Below are positions 55,010-64,000 of a stretch of DNA of 64,000 nucleotides, piece after piece. The notes below the pieces were generated by a model. The model was not told where the DNA came from, ran no database searches, and saw nothing but the letters and a program-made list of their open reading frames with translations. The translations under genes were made by a program, and so were the position numbers. Within the stretch, counting starts at the first letter, position 1, and each line of letters starts with the position of its first letter. Origin of the DNA: Echinarachnius parma (taxonomy: Eukaryota; Echinodermata; Echinoidea; Clypeasteroida; Echinarachniidae); assembly GCA_037951105.1 (NCBI GenBank), contig JBAMJV010002969.1, forward strand, positions 51,102 to 115,101, given 5' to 3'.

Positions 55010-55610
55010 ACTGTGAACAAAGGGTATATCAAGGTCAACATGTGCACATATTGTGTTCACATTGTGATTATGCTCACACTGTGTAAGCGCCACGAATATT
55101 TGGCATGGCCACATAGCGTGTACACATTGTGACCTACACTGCCAGACACACACTGTGTCACACCGTGTTTACATTATGACATACTGTGGTAGTGGTACTC
55201 TGTGCTCATACTGTGTTAACACGGTGACACACTGTGTTTACACCGTGTTAACACCGTGACACACTGTGTTTACACCGTGACACACTGTGTTAACACCGTG
55301 ACACACTGTGTTTACACCGTGACACACCGTGTTTACACCGTGACATACTGTGTTAACACCGTGACACACTGTGTTTACACCATTACACACACTGTGGTAC
55401 TCTGTGTTCATACCGTGTCAACACCGCGACATACTGTGTTTACACCCTGACACACCGTGTTTACACCGGGACATACTGTGTTAACACCGTGACACACTGT
55501 GTTTACACCATTACACACACTGTGGTACTCTGTGTTCATACCGTGTTAACACCGCGACACACTGTGTTTACACTATTACACACTTTTGTACGCTGTGTTC
55601 ATACTATGTT
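55010..55610. repeat. Minisatellite of cacactgtg / acaccgtg units
   Basis: Over 30 copies of an 18-20-bp unit alternating acaccgtgac and acactgtgttt. The array ends about 60 bp before the gene B stop codon and so lies in its 3' UTR or just past it. Confidence 0.85.
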
Positions 55611-55666
55611 ATTTCCAGTTTGAAAAGCCGAGATATCGTGATTTTTTAGGGGTTAAGTGTTCATTA

Positions 55667-56250
55667 TCATTCATCGCTATCATCAGACGAGTCAGATGCG
55701 ACATTATCCTCATAAGTACCGACGGCGTCTACCAAATCATCGTCTTCCCCGTGTAATCCTACCTTCCTTTTGTTTTCGGCATGTCTTTTTATGACATCGA
55801 CGCAGTCGTGACGTTTCATCCGCGCGAGGAAGTCAGACAGTTGGTCAAGACTTTTGATCTGGCCCTGCCTCTCGGCCATGGTGATCAGAGAGTCAGTCGG
55901 GTCCTTATGCAGTTTTATCGTCTGGATGCAGTCATCCATGTCCAGCTTGACGGCGAGTCCCTTCCAGTTGTCGCAAAAGTGGCTCTCGTCGTTGAGTCTC
56001 GCGCTCAACTCGAGTCGCAAGTCGTGCTCGACGATGCGGGGCTGGGAAACACAACTGTCCGCGGAGTCAGACGATGGCGGAGGTTGGTTCGTTATGGTGA
56101 TGTTGTGGGCTACGATGACTGTACCCGGCATCTCAGGGAATGCTCTCTGACCTTGATTCAGAATGAATCCGGGAAAATTATGAACTAGTTGTCCCGGCAA
56201 GGGTACCTCTTCGACGCCGATGTCTGTGTTGCTTGCTCCAGCTTTGGGAA
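55667..56250 (-). CDS. Gene B exon B6: Death domain and acidic tail, with stop
   Basis: It follows acceptor cttttctttaacag and joins B5 (CAGG|TT) to give VPKAGASNTD. After an unstructured 70-residue lead, a Death domain is visible: LELSARLNDESHFCDNW (helices 1-2 with the typical Trp), GLAVKLDMDD, then DPTDSLITMAERQGQIKSL, QLSDFLARMKRHDCVDVIKR (helices 4-6). A Lys-rich then very acidic tail ends ASDSSDDSDE-stop. Death domains recruit other Death-fold proteins in apoptotic or NF-kB-type signalling. Together with ZU5 and UPA this matches the UNC5/PIDD/ankyrin ZU5-UPA-DD supramodule. Confidence 0.9.
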
Positions 56251-56259
56251 CTGTTAAAG

Positions 56260-56403
56260 AAAAGTGCACTTTATGAAATCGGAATGCCACAGTAGGAAGT
56301 TTGTAAAGAAATCTAGAAACATTGTCAAAACCTATAGTGGTCCCAACATAGCGTGTTGTATTCGTATTGCCAATACAAGCTTTCTATCTATCTATCTATC
56401 GAT

Positions 56404-56451
<48 letters not shown>

Positions 56452-57045
56452 GTTTGTGGTGTTTGGAATTGAAAATTGCCCATAGAGACTTGCAACTGTA
56501 TACACAGTTAGTCCCGTAGTGTCCATGGTTATTCTAATTAGAATATCAAATATCACGTCGCATCTCATTCACTATCATTCTGGTCATTTACTACGGAATT
56601 TTCACAGATCATTGAGTGGACATTATCACATCATAGAGATGTACATTTTATAAGCCCTTCACTAGTTTTTGCAAATAACAACAAAGTTACTAGAAACCTT
56701 TACTCTACACTTAGTAGAAATATATTTCATATTCGCTGTTGCAATGACAGGCAAATATTGCAGGGCTTCCGAATGAGAGGTAAATTGTAGCAGGAACCTA
56801 CATTGATATTAGATTTATCATCAGTGTTTTGTCTATTTATTCATAAAAATTCGTTGACGGATATGTCTGATTTTCCCACAAAATGTTCATAATAACCATG
56901 ATAACTGTACAAATATTGTTTAAAAATACAGCTTGAGACTATTATCAGTTATGAAATTATAAGCGTATGTTTAGGGGCTATTTACTTGTTGTGTTCGGTT
57001 TATTATCAGTGTGTTGTCTGATCATTCATAATAATTCGTCCTTAC
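56260..57045. other. Intron B5/B6 with (TATC)n and the shared intron module
   Basis: (ctat)n at 56381-56451. Sequence 56540-56760 matches 30160-30370 (tggtcattta, gagtggacattatcacatca, gtttttgcaaataacaacaaagttac). Confidence 0.7.
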
Positions 57046-57147
57046 CCTGGACTAGGTCCGTTACGCGGTCGTCATCGTTCCCTTGTTCGATAGCCTGCTT
57101 GCTTAGAGGCACATCAGCCGACTCTCTAGTAGGTGATTTGATTTCTT
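57046..57147 (-). CDS. Gene B exon B5: charged linker
   Basis: A 102-bp exon between atgctttgcag and CCAGG|GTAAGG. It reads EIKSPTRESADVPLSKQA, then IEQGNDDDRVTDLVQ. Phase 2 in, 1 out, matching B4 (GAAG|) and B6 (|TT). It is a flexible acidic linker between UPA and the Death domain with no known motif. The flanking introns carry modules that also flank exon A2 of gene A. Confidence 0.85.
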
Positions 57148-57608
57148 CTGCAAAGCATAACGACAACACGGACATATAACAAGGATTATCCTAGTTTTGG
57201 TGAAAAGTTTTGGGAAAGTTACAGAAAACATTTATATCGTCCACAATAACTGATAAATATTGTTGATTCAGTATTTAAAAAGAACTTTAAATCCGAACCT
57301 AAGCATTGTTAAATGCAGAAATATCGGAAATATCGGAAAAATCCAATGGCCACATACCGAAAACCATGTGCGGACCACGTGGACTTTTGCACATAGTTTA
57401 TGTTTATGATAGTACAAGTACAAGGTATTCAGAGCTGAACCGACTGAAAACCCAGTCGGATCGGGTCAAGTCGGCTCTGTGTGCGGATGGCTTCATGTAA
57501 GATGGAGGGCTTGTAAACAGAGTTTGTGATATTTTACACTTTACGGGCACAGTTAGTAAAACAATAATGCACAAACAAGATAAATAAAAAAATAAAGGAT
57601 ACCATTAC
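57148..57608. other. Intron B4/B5 with the shared module and a foldback-element end
   Basis: 57200-57320 matches 34680-34770 and 62590-62700. 57420-57495 (agtcggatcgggtcaagtcg) is the right end of the 46.07-kb MITE family. Confidence 0.65.
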
Positions 57609-57765
57609 CTTCAAAATACATGAGGAAACTGACATTGCCCTCGAGGTATTGCTTCACTCGTAGGGTGATGAACTTTTCTGCTACACTCATATCTTTTGCT
57701 TTTGCATCAACCCGGAACGTACATACGTTTTGACGCAAGTAGTAGAAGTTTCGTTCTTGTAATTG
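57609..57765 (-). CDS. Gene B exon B4: C-terminal half of the UPA domain
   Basis: Acceptor ccaaatgtag, donor TTGAAG|GTAATG. It encodes QLQERNFYYLRQNVCTFRVD, then AKAKDMSVAEKFITLRVKQY and GNVSFLMYFE. In UPA domains the strand pattern ends with a hydrophobic F-x-V segment that packs on ZU5. An alternative acceptor (attacaag, 8 bp downstream) would break the phase, so 57765 is preferred. A long (GTA)n array on the transcribed strand lies 60 bp upstream. Confidence 0.85.
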
Positions 57766-57827
57766 CTACATTTGGATCACAACAAAGAAACTATAACAAA
57801 AACAACAACAACAAATGCAACAAGAAT

Positions 57828-57858
57828 TCTACTACTAATACTACTATTACTACTACTA

Positions 57859-57904
<46 letters not shown>

Positions 57905-57908
57905 GCCA

Positions 57909-57952
<44 letters not shown>

Positions 57953-57965
57953 GTTACTACTACTG

Positions 57966-58003
<38 letters not shown>

Positions 58004-58035
58004 GTTACTACTACTGCTACTAATACTACTACTAC

Positions 58036-58067
<32 letters not shown>

Positions 58068-58085
58068 TTATTATTATTACTACTA
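57828..58085. repeat. (TAC)n microsatellite in intron B3/B4
   Basis: About 250 bp of tactac with scattered tgc/att variants. Poly-Leu, poly-Ser, poly-Tyr and poly-Val frames over it are artefacts. Confidence 0.95.
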
Positions 58086-58089
58086 CTTC

Positions 58090-58430
58090 TACTACCTGTA
58101 AATACATAAATAATAATGCATTTATATAGTGCTTTTTCCATATTGAATGTTCAAAAGCGCTTTTCAAGTTCAAGCTATTGAAAGAGGTAAGTTTTCAATT
58201 GTTCTTTAAAAAGATTGAATGAAGCTTGGTTGCGGAGGGTTAGAGGTAGTTTATTTCAAAGTTCAGGTGCTGAGGAAGCAAATGCTTCATCTCCAAGAGT
58301 GGGAAGCATCCTGGCAGTTGGATAGTTCAGTAGAGTGCCTTGTGAGGAGCGGAGCGAGTACCGGGACGGAGGGCTAATTTTAATAAGTTCAGTCAGGTAT
58401 AGAGGAGCAACTGAAAATCAATTTTACAGT
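58090..58430. repeat. Dispersed repeat beginning aataatgcatttatatagtgc
   Basis: The stretch tgcatttatatagtgctttttccat followed by aaaagcgcttttcaag looks like a SINE or LINE tail in marine invertebrates. The middle (ggttgcggagggttagagg, ctccaagagtgggaagca) has no gene structure. Confidence 0.4.
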
Positions 58431-58599
58431 AAAAGCTAGTACAAAAGCCATATTAACATCCCTTCAATAGTATTATATAAAACTATGCTCCTCTAGGAGC
58501 AATGCTGATATCCAAGAATGATGCTTTTAATATGATATTTGGAGCCTGAAAATGGACATGCTGCCTCAAGGGCGCTATCCACATAACTTCAAGTTTTCC

Positions 58600-58605
58600 T
58601 TCTAG

Positions 58606-58679
<74 letters not shown>

Positions 58680-58829
58680 GGGGCCGTGGAACCGGGGGGG
58701 GGGGGGGCAGCCCTCCCCCCTTTGTTCGGCTTAAAACAAATAAATACATAAGCACAAAATAAGAATTATAATAACAACATAAATGTGGTCAACCCCCCAC
58801 TTTGAAAACATTTCCGCGGCCCCTTACTT

Positions 58830-58892
<63 letters not shown>

Positions 58893-58997
58893 AGTTTGTG
58901 ATTCACCTTTTTCACCTTTTACGAACATTGTTAGTGAAACAATATTGCACATAAGAAGATAAATAATAACAAAAAAGAAGACTACATTCAAAATAAA

Positions 58998-59050
<53 letters not shown>

Positions 59051-59055
59051 TTACT
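58600..59055. repeat. Three more (TAC)n arrays and a poly-G run
   Basis: (tac)n at 58603-58675, 58831-58887 and 58998-59050; G run at 58694-58707. Between the last two lies a short copy of intron sequence (ttttacgaacattgttagtgaaacaatattgcac) similar to 57540-57580, which shows tandem amplification of array plus flank. Confidence 0.85.
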
Positions 59056-59263
59056 ACTACTAATATTAGTACTACTACAACTACGACTAACCCTAACTAC
59101 CACTTTTAGTACTGATACCACTTCATCTACTAATACTGCTACTAAACTATACTACAACTGCTACTACTACGATTACTAATGTTACTACTTCTACTGATAC
59201 AGATAATAATATACTGCTACTGCTGTTTCTATCACTCGAACGATAGAACCACTTTAACCTCAC

Positions 59264-59386
59264 CTTCGTCGCTATTTCCTGTTTTTCCTCTAGATGAATG
59301 ACATTGACATCCCCTGATCCCCACCTGACCATAGTTTGGTGGCTAGGGTAAACCTTCTTCAGTTCTTCCGGTGACCCATCGATGTC
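59264..59386 (-). CDS. Gene B exon B3: middle of the UPA domain
   Basis: A 41-codon, phase-0 exon between gttttaatgcag and ACGAAG|GTGAGG. It reads DIDGSPEELKKVYPSHQTMV, then RWGSGDVNVIHLEEKQEIAT. In UPA domains this is the helix after the D-T motif followed by the L-x-F-x-x-G-strand; here Met-Val-Arg-Trp-Gly takes that place. Neighbouring exons are B2 and B4. Confidence 0.85.
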
Positions 59387-59399
59387 CTGCATTAAAACA

Positions 59400-59855
59400 A
59401 AAAGATTATGATTAGAATTAAGTTATCTGTGGGAAAATCCCGGGGAGAATGCAATAAAGACATTTAGATTACTGCATGTGTTCAATGTTCAATTAATTAT
59501 GTATATAAACATGTATTAAAGTTGTATACATAATTGTTCAATTGTTGAGTATTATTACAATTATGATTGAAAGTTGTGACCAGTGAGAGGCGCATTTCGA
59601 GTATGTGGTAAGGTGGAATAAACTGATTAATTCAATTACATTTACGAAAAATAGCTTAAGCATGTTAATGCTGTAATTATTCCTATATCAATAATGAATA
59701 TTTTATTTCATTAAGGCCTATTAAAGAATGATATTGCAATAAATAAAATAAAAAACTTGATTATAAACAATGTTTCAATTATGAAAACAACAAAATAACA
59801 ATGATATAATAGCAACGTTAATATGACAAATTAATAAATAAATAGCCATGTAAAC
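59400..59855. other. Intron B2/B3, AT-rich, nothing recognised
   Basis: No repeat shared with the rest of the window. Confidence 0.5.
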
Positions 59856-59859
59856 GTAC

Positions 59860-60107
59860 AGCATTGAAGCCGGGCAGGGTGTCGTGCAGAAAGAGCAATA
59901 CAGTGTGCGACTTTCCGCGGGGAGTAGCCCGGGGAATGAACGCCGTGCAAGTGATGTTCTTGCCGATGAAGTACCACTGGAGTTTCTCGAAGATGATCCA
60001 CCACACGGAGAAGTGGCCGACGTAGAGATCGAGGTCGTGTGCTCTTACGACGCAGGTAGCTGGCTGCTGACTCGATGGCAGTTTGATCACGGAAAACGCA
60101 TCAGATT
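59860..60107 (-). CDS. Gene B exon B2: end of ZU5 and start of UPA
   Basis: Acceptor gtggcatttgcag, donor AATGCT|GTACGT; phase 1 in, 0 out. It encodes ESDAFSVIKLPSSQQPATCV, then DLDLYVGHFSVWWIIF (the ZU5 strand with the typical H-F-S), and KNITCTAFIPRATPRGKSHT, VLLFLHDTLPGFNA. The F-L-H-D-T motif is the UPA counterpart of Y-x-x-D-D/T in UNC5 and ankyrins. GC content is well above the flanks, as for the other gene B exons. Confidence 0.9.
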
Positions 60108-60149
60108 CTGCAAATGCCACAATAAAATGTGTTTTGTTACTATGCAATA

Positions 60150-61090
60150 ATCATATGAGAGTCAATATAGGGCCTAAATTTTCGATCATAATAATTATAT
60201 CCCCGGTGGTGTCACTACATATTCAAAGGTGCAACTTCCCTATATGATCGTTCTCTAAGTGAAAATGTCACTACAGTGACCCCTGTGACCCCCTATTCGC
60301 GGTGTTTCAAGTACATTTTCAGCAAATTATGCACCATATAGCTGTAGAGATTTTTTTTATATTCATCTCTGTTTTACGCCCTTTAAATCACAAGACAAGT
60401 AGGATTTGGAATATTGCAAGAAAAATGTTTTAGAGTCCTTTTTGTGCACAAATTACTTGTGCCTCTCAACGAAAAGGTACTCTATTTTTTACATTTCGCG
60501 AACATTGTCATGAAATTTGTACCCTTTTTTCTCTTCTCCACAAACGTCGTCGTCTTAAAATATAAACCCATTTCCGCGAGTATTTTATATTCGCGAACAT
60601 AAACGAAAATAACTCCCCCTTTTCGCGAAATTGTGAACGATCATGCGTATACAATACCAACGTGAAGTGACACCATCGGGATATTATTATCATACGCTTA
60701 TCTGCGTTTGGATTAAACACCATAAGAATTGGCATACAAAGATCGATTCTCGGATCACAATCCTACATTCACTATTAAATTCATAATGTGGATGCCCTAA
60801 AAGGCTGGAAAAGCATGTTTTAAAACAATTGAGCATCATTTGTACACTGATGGAAAAAAGAAGTATTAGATACTTTTTAGTTTTTAACAACGTTGGATTT
60901 GCTAAAGACATTATTTAAAATTAGTTTGATGCCACTTGTTAGCAAGCACCAACGGCCAAATCATTATAATTCAGCAAATGTGATTCTACTTTGTAGTACT
61001 TATAAACTTGTGGCATATATGGCACACAATAGTTAACACAAAGTGTGAAACTACCAGGTTACATCAACGCCCTATACCCTTTATGGCTTA
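60150..61090. other. Intron B1/B2, nothing recognised
   Basis: AT-rich. Repeated tcgcgaacat/ttcgcgaaat motifs at 60490-60640 may be a degenerate short repeat. No exon. Confidence 0.5.
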
Positions 61091-61099
61091 AGTGTTAAC

Positions 61100-61387
61100 C
61101 TTTCCTCCTCGTGAACAGCTTGACTTGCACCCGCAGGGGATTTGTGAGTTTGGCGCAGTGCGGGACGGTGATCTTGACTGGGGATTTGAACTCAGAGCCT
61201 TCAGGTGTAAGCCTCAGGCCCACGGCCACGATCACATCACCTTCCTCCAACGGGAGATCGTCCGGTGGATGCACCACGGGCTCAAGATGGACGTTGACAT
61301 CGACGTCGAGTGGGATGTCCAGTTTCAGACCATATTTCTTCAGCAAAGAAGCCTCATCTTCAATCTGTGAGTCGCTTTCAGCAGTGA
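61100..61387 (-). CDS. Gene B exon B1 (first visible): ZU5 domain
   Basis: Acceptor gtatttgaaatctag, donor GGAAAG|GTTAAC. It encodes TAESDSQIEDEASLLKKYGL, then a ZU5 core: LEEGDVIVAVGLRLTPEG, EFKSPVKITVPHCAKLTN and VQVKLFTRRK. The G-x-x-L-x-P-x-G-x-x-F-x-x-P-V-x-I-x-x-P-H-C-A signature is unmistakable. ZU5 packs against UPA in UNC5/PIDD-like proteins. The exon starts inside a codon, so at least one more 5' exon exists, probably past 64000. A downstream AG (gctgaaag, 11 bp in) is an alternative acceptor. Visible exons total about 500 codons. Confidence 0.9.
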
Positions 61388-61439
61388 CTAGATTTCAAAT
61401 ACAAAATGAGACAAGATAATTGTATTTTTTTCAAATAAC

Positions 61440-61844
61440 ATTTTCAATAATATTTCTGGAATAATGTGAAGGTGACACTACTGACATTATTGAAAAGGGT
61501 ACACGTGGCTTCTTATACACATATTAGTCCCCGTTTCTTTAAACTTGTCAAATTGTTGTAACAATTACATTTATTATAACCACTGTGCCAACAGCCAATC
61601 GAAATGGAGCACTAAAGCCGTTACAATGATTGGACATCTACACAATGAAACTGGGCACTGATTTGTACGTGTAGGATATATCATATTTTGCTTAGCCAGA
61701 ACAAACACACATTAGAAAATCAATATGTTAGTAATAACTTATTTGTATAAAACTTTAGCATTCTGTATTCGTATTAGTATTACAAATTTGAGCATAAGAA
61801 ATGTTTCTGTTTTGTAAATTTTCCTTTTCGTTATAAAGATATTA
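61440..61844. other. Gene B intron, nothing recognised
   Basis: No exon seen; ctgtattcgtattagtatt at 61770 recalls the shared intron module. Confidence 0.5.
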
Positions 61845-62328
61845 AAGTCAAACCTGTCTATAGCGACTGCTCAAGGGACCGGCTAAAAGTGGTCGCTATA
61901 GACAGGTGGTCGCATTAGACAGGCCATTTTAAATTTCTGGTCGCATATTGTGCATGTAATGCACGTGTGTAATTAAGAACTAAAGGGCACGAATGCCCTT
62001 TGTTTATGAGTCCGAAGCACTTGGTGTTGGTAATTAAGCGTCTGTCTGAAATTCATTGTCATTTGAAAAGTTTGTTTTATGCATGTAAATGCTCAGAATT
62101 GGAGCCTTGAGCGACCAGAGGTGACCAGGTTGATGCCTTGGTCGCTCAAGCGCTAATTTTGTGGTCGCTATACACGGATTTATATGTGCGTCGGGACCCA
62201 AATGGGGTGGTCGCTGGTCGCGCTAGGCAGATGGTCGCATTACGCAGATCGCTTAACACATGATTTTCAGGGGGGGGGGGGGGGGAGCGGTCGTTATAAG
62301 CAGGTGGTCGCATTTGCAGGTTTGACTG
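61845..62328. mobile_element. CAGTCAAACCTG element, second copy
   Basis: AAGTCAAACCTGTCTATAGC at the left and CAGGTTTGACTG at the right, with TA at both flanks. It carries a G run (62269-62286) and gcgaccacc-type subterminal repeats. Confidence 0.75.
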
Positions 62329-62329
62329 T

Positions 62330-63050
62330 AATCTTATATTTTAACTTATAAATTAAATGATATGAGTTTTCATTTTCATTAATTACTCGGTCATTATGAC
62401 ATTCATTCACACATCACTCAGTCACGGTGGACATATGAAATCACATACATTAAACATTTTATCAACCCATCGTCAGTTTTTCCACATGACTTGTCACCAA
62501 GTTTACAAGATCCCTTTCATAATGACAGCTTTTTATCAGAATAAACTTATACAGATCGTGGGTTTAAACCTAAATGCTCGTTTTGGGAAAATTATCGGAA
62601 ATAACAGTATTGGCCAAAATAATTGTATTGAAGAAATAGCTTAAAAAGTGGCTTGCGTGGAAAAATCCGAACCTTAGTATCGTTAAATGCAGAAATATTA
62701 GTTAAAACGTTTATGAAAGCCGCTGACATTGAGTCTAAATTTACTGTCAGTCTGGCCCGTCTACGCTGGCCACATCTATACGCTCGTTCGTGCGATACAC
62801 GGGTCATACACACGTGCGCCGCATTTACCATAGGATTAGCACGCACCGCACGAGGGTTTTCAATTTACAGTAGATGAGTTGCATAGTTTACCAAATATGT
62901 AGGCGGTTTCCAGGCCAATTTTTAATCATCCCGTATTAGTAAAAACATATTCTTTCACATGATTGGTAATAAGAGCATCCATTTCATTTTTTTGAGTGGG
63001 GGCGTTTCCCAAAACTGGTATTTGGCTTTAACCAATCAACCAGACCAGTT
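62330..63050. repeat. Shared intron modules joined without an exon between
   Basis: 62380-62540 matches 30200-30370, and 62570-63050 matches 34680-36060 (minus inserts). In gene A these two flank exon A2. Here they are contiguous and no exon remnant lies between them. Confidence 0.6.
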
Positions 63051-63124
63051 TATAGGAGAAATACTAACTTAATCTTTTTAAAAAAAACACATGAATAAAT
63101 ATGAAATAATACTATTTTTGATTT

Positions 63125-64000
63125 TATTCAATAATTGTTAGAAGGGTTTGGAAATGATTTACCACTTTTGCATTTGTCTTCATCTTGATGTTTGTCCTCT
63201 TGCATTCTGAGTTTTCCCAGTTCCCTGTGGATGATAAAATTGAAACTGAAACTTGAAATTGTACTGCGAGCGTTCATTGAAAGGTACAAAATAGAAAAAT
63301 AATGCATAACTATGTAAATACAGAACAGCGTACTTTCCTAAATGCTAGAACAAAATTACTAGTTTGACTGGATGACAAATTTTTCACTGAGAAAAATGAT
63401 ATTAAGATCGGCAAAACAACTAAAACATAGAAACTGCTAAAGAACTTTTCATTCCAGGCTGCATTTAGTGACACAATGTGAGATTTCAACAGCGTTCGGG
63501 CAATTTTCAGGGGCGTTCCCAATACTGATTTTGACTTAGATTCTGTGTTAAATGCACTTTGGAAGAAAAACTTTCAACATAAATGGACTCTGCCTGAACA
63601 ATTTACAAAATTCATTCTAAAGTGAAATTTTGCGCCATTTTGATTTCGGGGCCACTTTAAAGAGATCTTTAGTAGATTCGTCTGAACCGACCACTACATG
63701 CATCTTACATGCATCTCTAATAAGAAGAGGGTTAGTACTGATTTCATGTTTAGTACTAACCCAAACAAGGGAAATCACTGCTTTTCATTGGGGTCGTGCA
63801 AAAGCATACAATGAAAGACACCCTGATGACACGACATCTCGTAGAGTATCACTGTCTACCTAGTCTGTGTATTGTTGAGTTGCCTTGTAGCATGTTTTTA
63901 AAAATTCGTAGAAGCGCCATTTAAGTCTTTATATAGCAGTAAGTTATTCTGTGCTTTCTCCTTGTTTTATCATTAGTTTAACTAACGAAATCATATGCTA
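63125..64000. repeat. Right copy of the segmental duplication (matches 480-2921)
   Basis: It holds the empty target sites of the hAT element (ggctgcatttagtgacac) and of the TTAA MITE (cactttaaagagatc). It runs off the window. Confidence 0.85.

Noticed and set aside
55781..56188. Plus-strand frames of 135 and 98 residues over the Death-domain exon
   Set aside because: They are antisense shadows of exon B6, whose minus-strand frame has the Death-domain pattern and a matching splice acceptor.
57696..58173. Long poly-Leu, poly-Ser, poly-Val and poly-Tyr reading frames
   Set aside because: They are translations of (TAC)n in different frames, with no flanking splice sites or unique sequence. The frames at 54641-55153 over (GAA)n and at 39262-39558 over (CA)n are the same kind of artefact.

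Overview
The window reads as invertebrate nuclear DNA. Coding exons are short, scattered and bounded by GT/AG splice sites. The rest is AT-rich intron and intergenic sequence filled with transposon relics, foldback elements, microsatellites and long poly-G/C runs. ZU5-UPA-Death and TIR exons, together with tRNA-headed SINEs and CR1/L2-, RTE- and L1/Tx1-like LINEs, suggest a marine deuterostome invertebrate. An echinoderm or hemichordate fits best; the species cannot be fixed from the sequence.

Minus strand: three related signalling-gene segments were found by translating and checking splice phase. Gene B (61387 down to 55667) is the 3' part of a ZU5-UPA-Death-domain gene; six exons join in phase and end at a stop codon. 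Gene A (36193 down to 6021) has five phase-compatible exons spread over 30 kb. They encode an unrecognised N-terminal region, a serine-rich linker and a TIR domain. Segment C (about 1-3285) is a paralogue of the B locus. It keeps a Death-exon start (135-1) and a possible first exon (3285-3010), but about 6.6 kb carrying the ZU5 and UPA exons is absent. Positions 480-2921 of C match 63125-64000 of B, so insertions in one copy can be read against the empty site in the other.

Plus strand: a carbonyl-reductase-like (CBR1-type SDR) gene runs from 41040 to 49323. Its first two exons and last exon are visible. The exon with the catalytic Ser, Tyr and Lys was not found. The intervening 7.5 kb holds a 1.5-kb inverted repeat, hairpin elements, a Crypton-type recombinase fragment and an RTE relic.

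Mobile DNA: a 1.03-kb hAT-type insertion with an 8-bp target duplication lies at 856-1883. A TTAA-flanked MITE family begins AGGGGTAG and is present in seven or more copies; at 50.3-51.7 kb it forms a three-level nest with a tRNA SINE. Two large elements (12868-17360 and 24268-29812) have terminal inverted repeats that contain arrays of a unit bearing GATGGCGGCC-like motifs. Other foldback elements lie at 19.46-20.45, 21.74-23.70, 31.4-32.2, 33.2-34.6, 38.3-39.2, 39.5-40.1 and 53.4-54.0 kb. Most sit inside introns of genes A, B and the reductase and explain the large intron sizes.
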